Source: Candidatus Obscuribacterales bacterium
GTDB lineage: Bacteria; Cyanobacteriota; Vampirovibrionia; Obscuribacterales; Obscuribacteraceae
Reading direction: 5' to 3'
Assembly (NCBI GenBank): GCA_021732085.1
Contig: JAKFVQ010000021.1
Span: forward strand, 306,055-370,054
Length of the DNA stretch: 64,000 nucleotides
Made by a program: the position numbers and the translations under genes
Shown: piece by piece, positions 63,798 to 64,000 of the stretch
How the letters are laid out: the number at the start of each line of letters is the position of its first letter
How positions within the stretch are numbered: position 1 is the first letter of the stretch
The notes under the pieces: model-generated
Databases searched by the model: none
Told to the model about the DNA's origin: nothing
Seen by the model: the letters and a program-made list of their open reading frames with translations, nothing else

Positions 63798-64000
63798 ACT
63801 GGACTTTACAAAGTCCACGTTGCCGAACGTTGCAACGATGGGTGGATTAGGAGCCCGTTTTGCCTAATCCAGCTTCGGGCAAATGACACTGGACTTTATA
63901 GGCTCTACAAAAGTCCACTTTGCCGAACGTTGCAACGATGGGTGGATCAGGAGCCCGTTTGCCTAATCCAGCTTCGGGCAAATGACACTGGACTTTATAG
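63798..64000. repeat. 100-bp tandem repeat with internal hairpins, cut by the window end
   Basis: Two units about 100 bases apart (GAACGTTGCAACGATGGG recurs at 63825 and 63925) each contain a hairpin TGGATTAGG with CCTAATCCA (one mismatch pair in unit 2). The first GGACTTT element also has an AAAGTCC partner. A third unit appears to begin at about 63990. The array continues beyond the window. Confidence 0.85.

Noticed and set aside
63664..63867. Frame of 67 codons rich in Cys, Ala and Gly
   Set aside because: It only translates the GC-rich simple repeat.

Overview
The window looks like a chromosome segment of an uncultured-type bacterium close to Cyanobacteriota, probably Melainabacteria/Vampirovibrionia (Candidatus Obscuribacter-like). 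This is an inference from protein style: very long secreted or cytoplasmic proteins with low-complexity Ala/Lys/Glu linkers, many TPR proteins with signal peptides, a LysM-tailed giant and a membrane-anchored roadblock/LC7 protein, next to ordinary housekeeping genes (pheS, pheT, a NUDIX hydrolase). No rRNA, CRISPR array, integrase or transposase was seen.

Region 1 (about 0.7-19.6 kb) is a defence island. On the minus strand, a two-transmembrane SLATT-like protein (3373-3936) is followed 33 nt later by a protein with a C-terminal DisA_N/diadenylate-cyclase-like domain (1969-3339). Together they look like a nucleotide-second-messenger defence pair in which a DAC-type enzyme takes the place of the CD-NTase used by CBASS. 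Downstream are a ribbon-helix-helix regulator and a phage Gp88-like protein. Divergently, on the plus strand, a tight four-gene operon (4645-18967) encodes a giant DEAD-box/DUF1998 helicase with a Vsr/DUF559-like nuclease tail, a RelE-fold/UvrD helicase fusion, a DrmD-like SNF2 helicase and an Eco57I/PglX-type adenine methyltransferase. This resembles a hybrid of DISARM class 1 and Druantia parts. A convergent EVE-domain gene overlaps its end. The island is followed by the 3' half of a tRNA-Arg(ACG) with encoded CCA and a terminator, which looks like an integration scar.

Region 2 (19.9-31.7 kb) holds a 1352-residue protein with a transglutaminase-like C-terminus, a degenerate protein kinase, a FAD-dependent aromatic hydroxylase-like monooxygenase, a LysM protein with its upstream TPR partner, and a small TPR protein.

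Region 3 (31.7-44.8 kb) is an expanding family. Two long paralogous secreted proteins (31926-34166 and 38633-40960) share an N-terminal domain, an Ala-rich repeat linker, a second domain and an HEIGH zinc-peptidase C-terminus. Each is preceded by the same roughly 110-nt structured leader and followed by TPR genes. A third leader is fused to a 116-nt remnant of the same gene, abutting two tandem multi-zinc-ribbon genes (DUF4379-like).

Region 4 (45.4-57.1 kb) carries a secreted FG-GAP-like protein, a metallo-beta-lactamase-fold protein, a VOC protein, a secreted TonB-C-like/calpain-like cysteine peptidase fusion, several small secreted or TPR proteins, a degenerate GGDEF-like protein with a zinc ribbon, a coiled-coil protein, and the roadblock/LC7 membrane protein. 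Region 5 (58-64 kb) holds pheT, pheS, the NUDIX gene, a TPR lipoprotein and, at the window end, a 100-bp tandem repeat with hairpins. Starts were set by eye from Shine-Dalgarno-like sequences and family fit; no alignments or searches were run.
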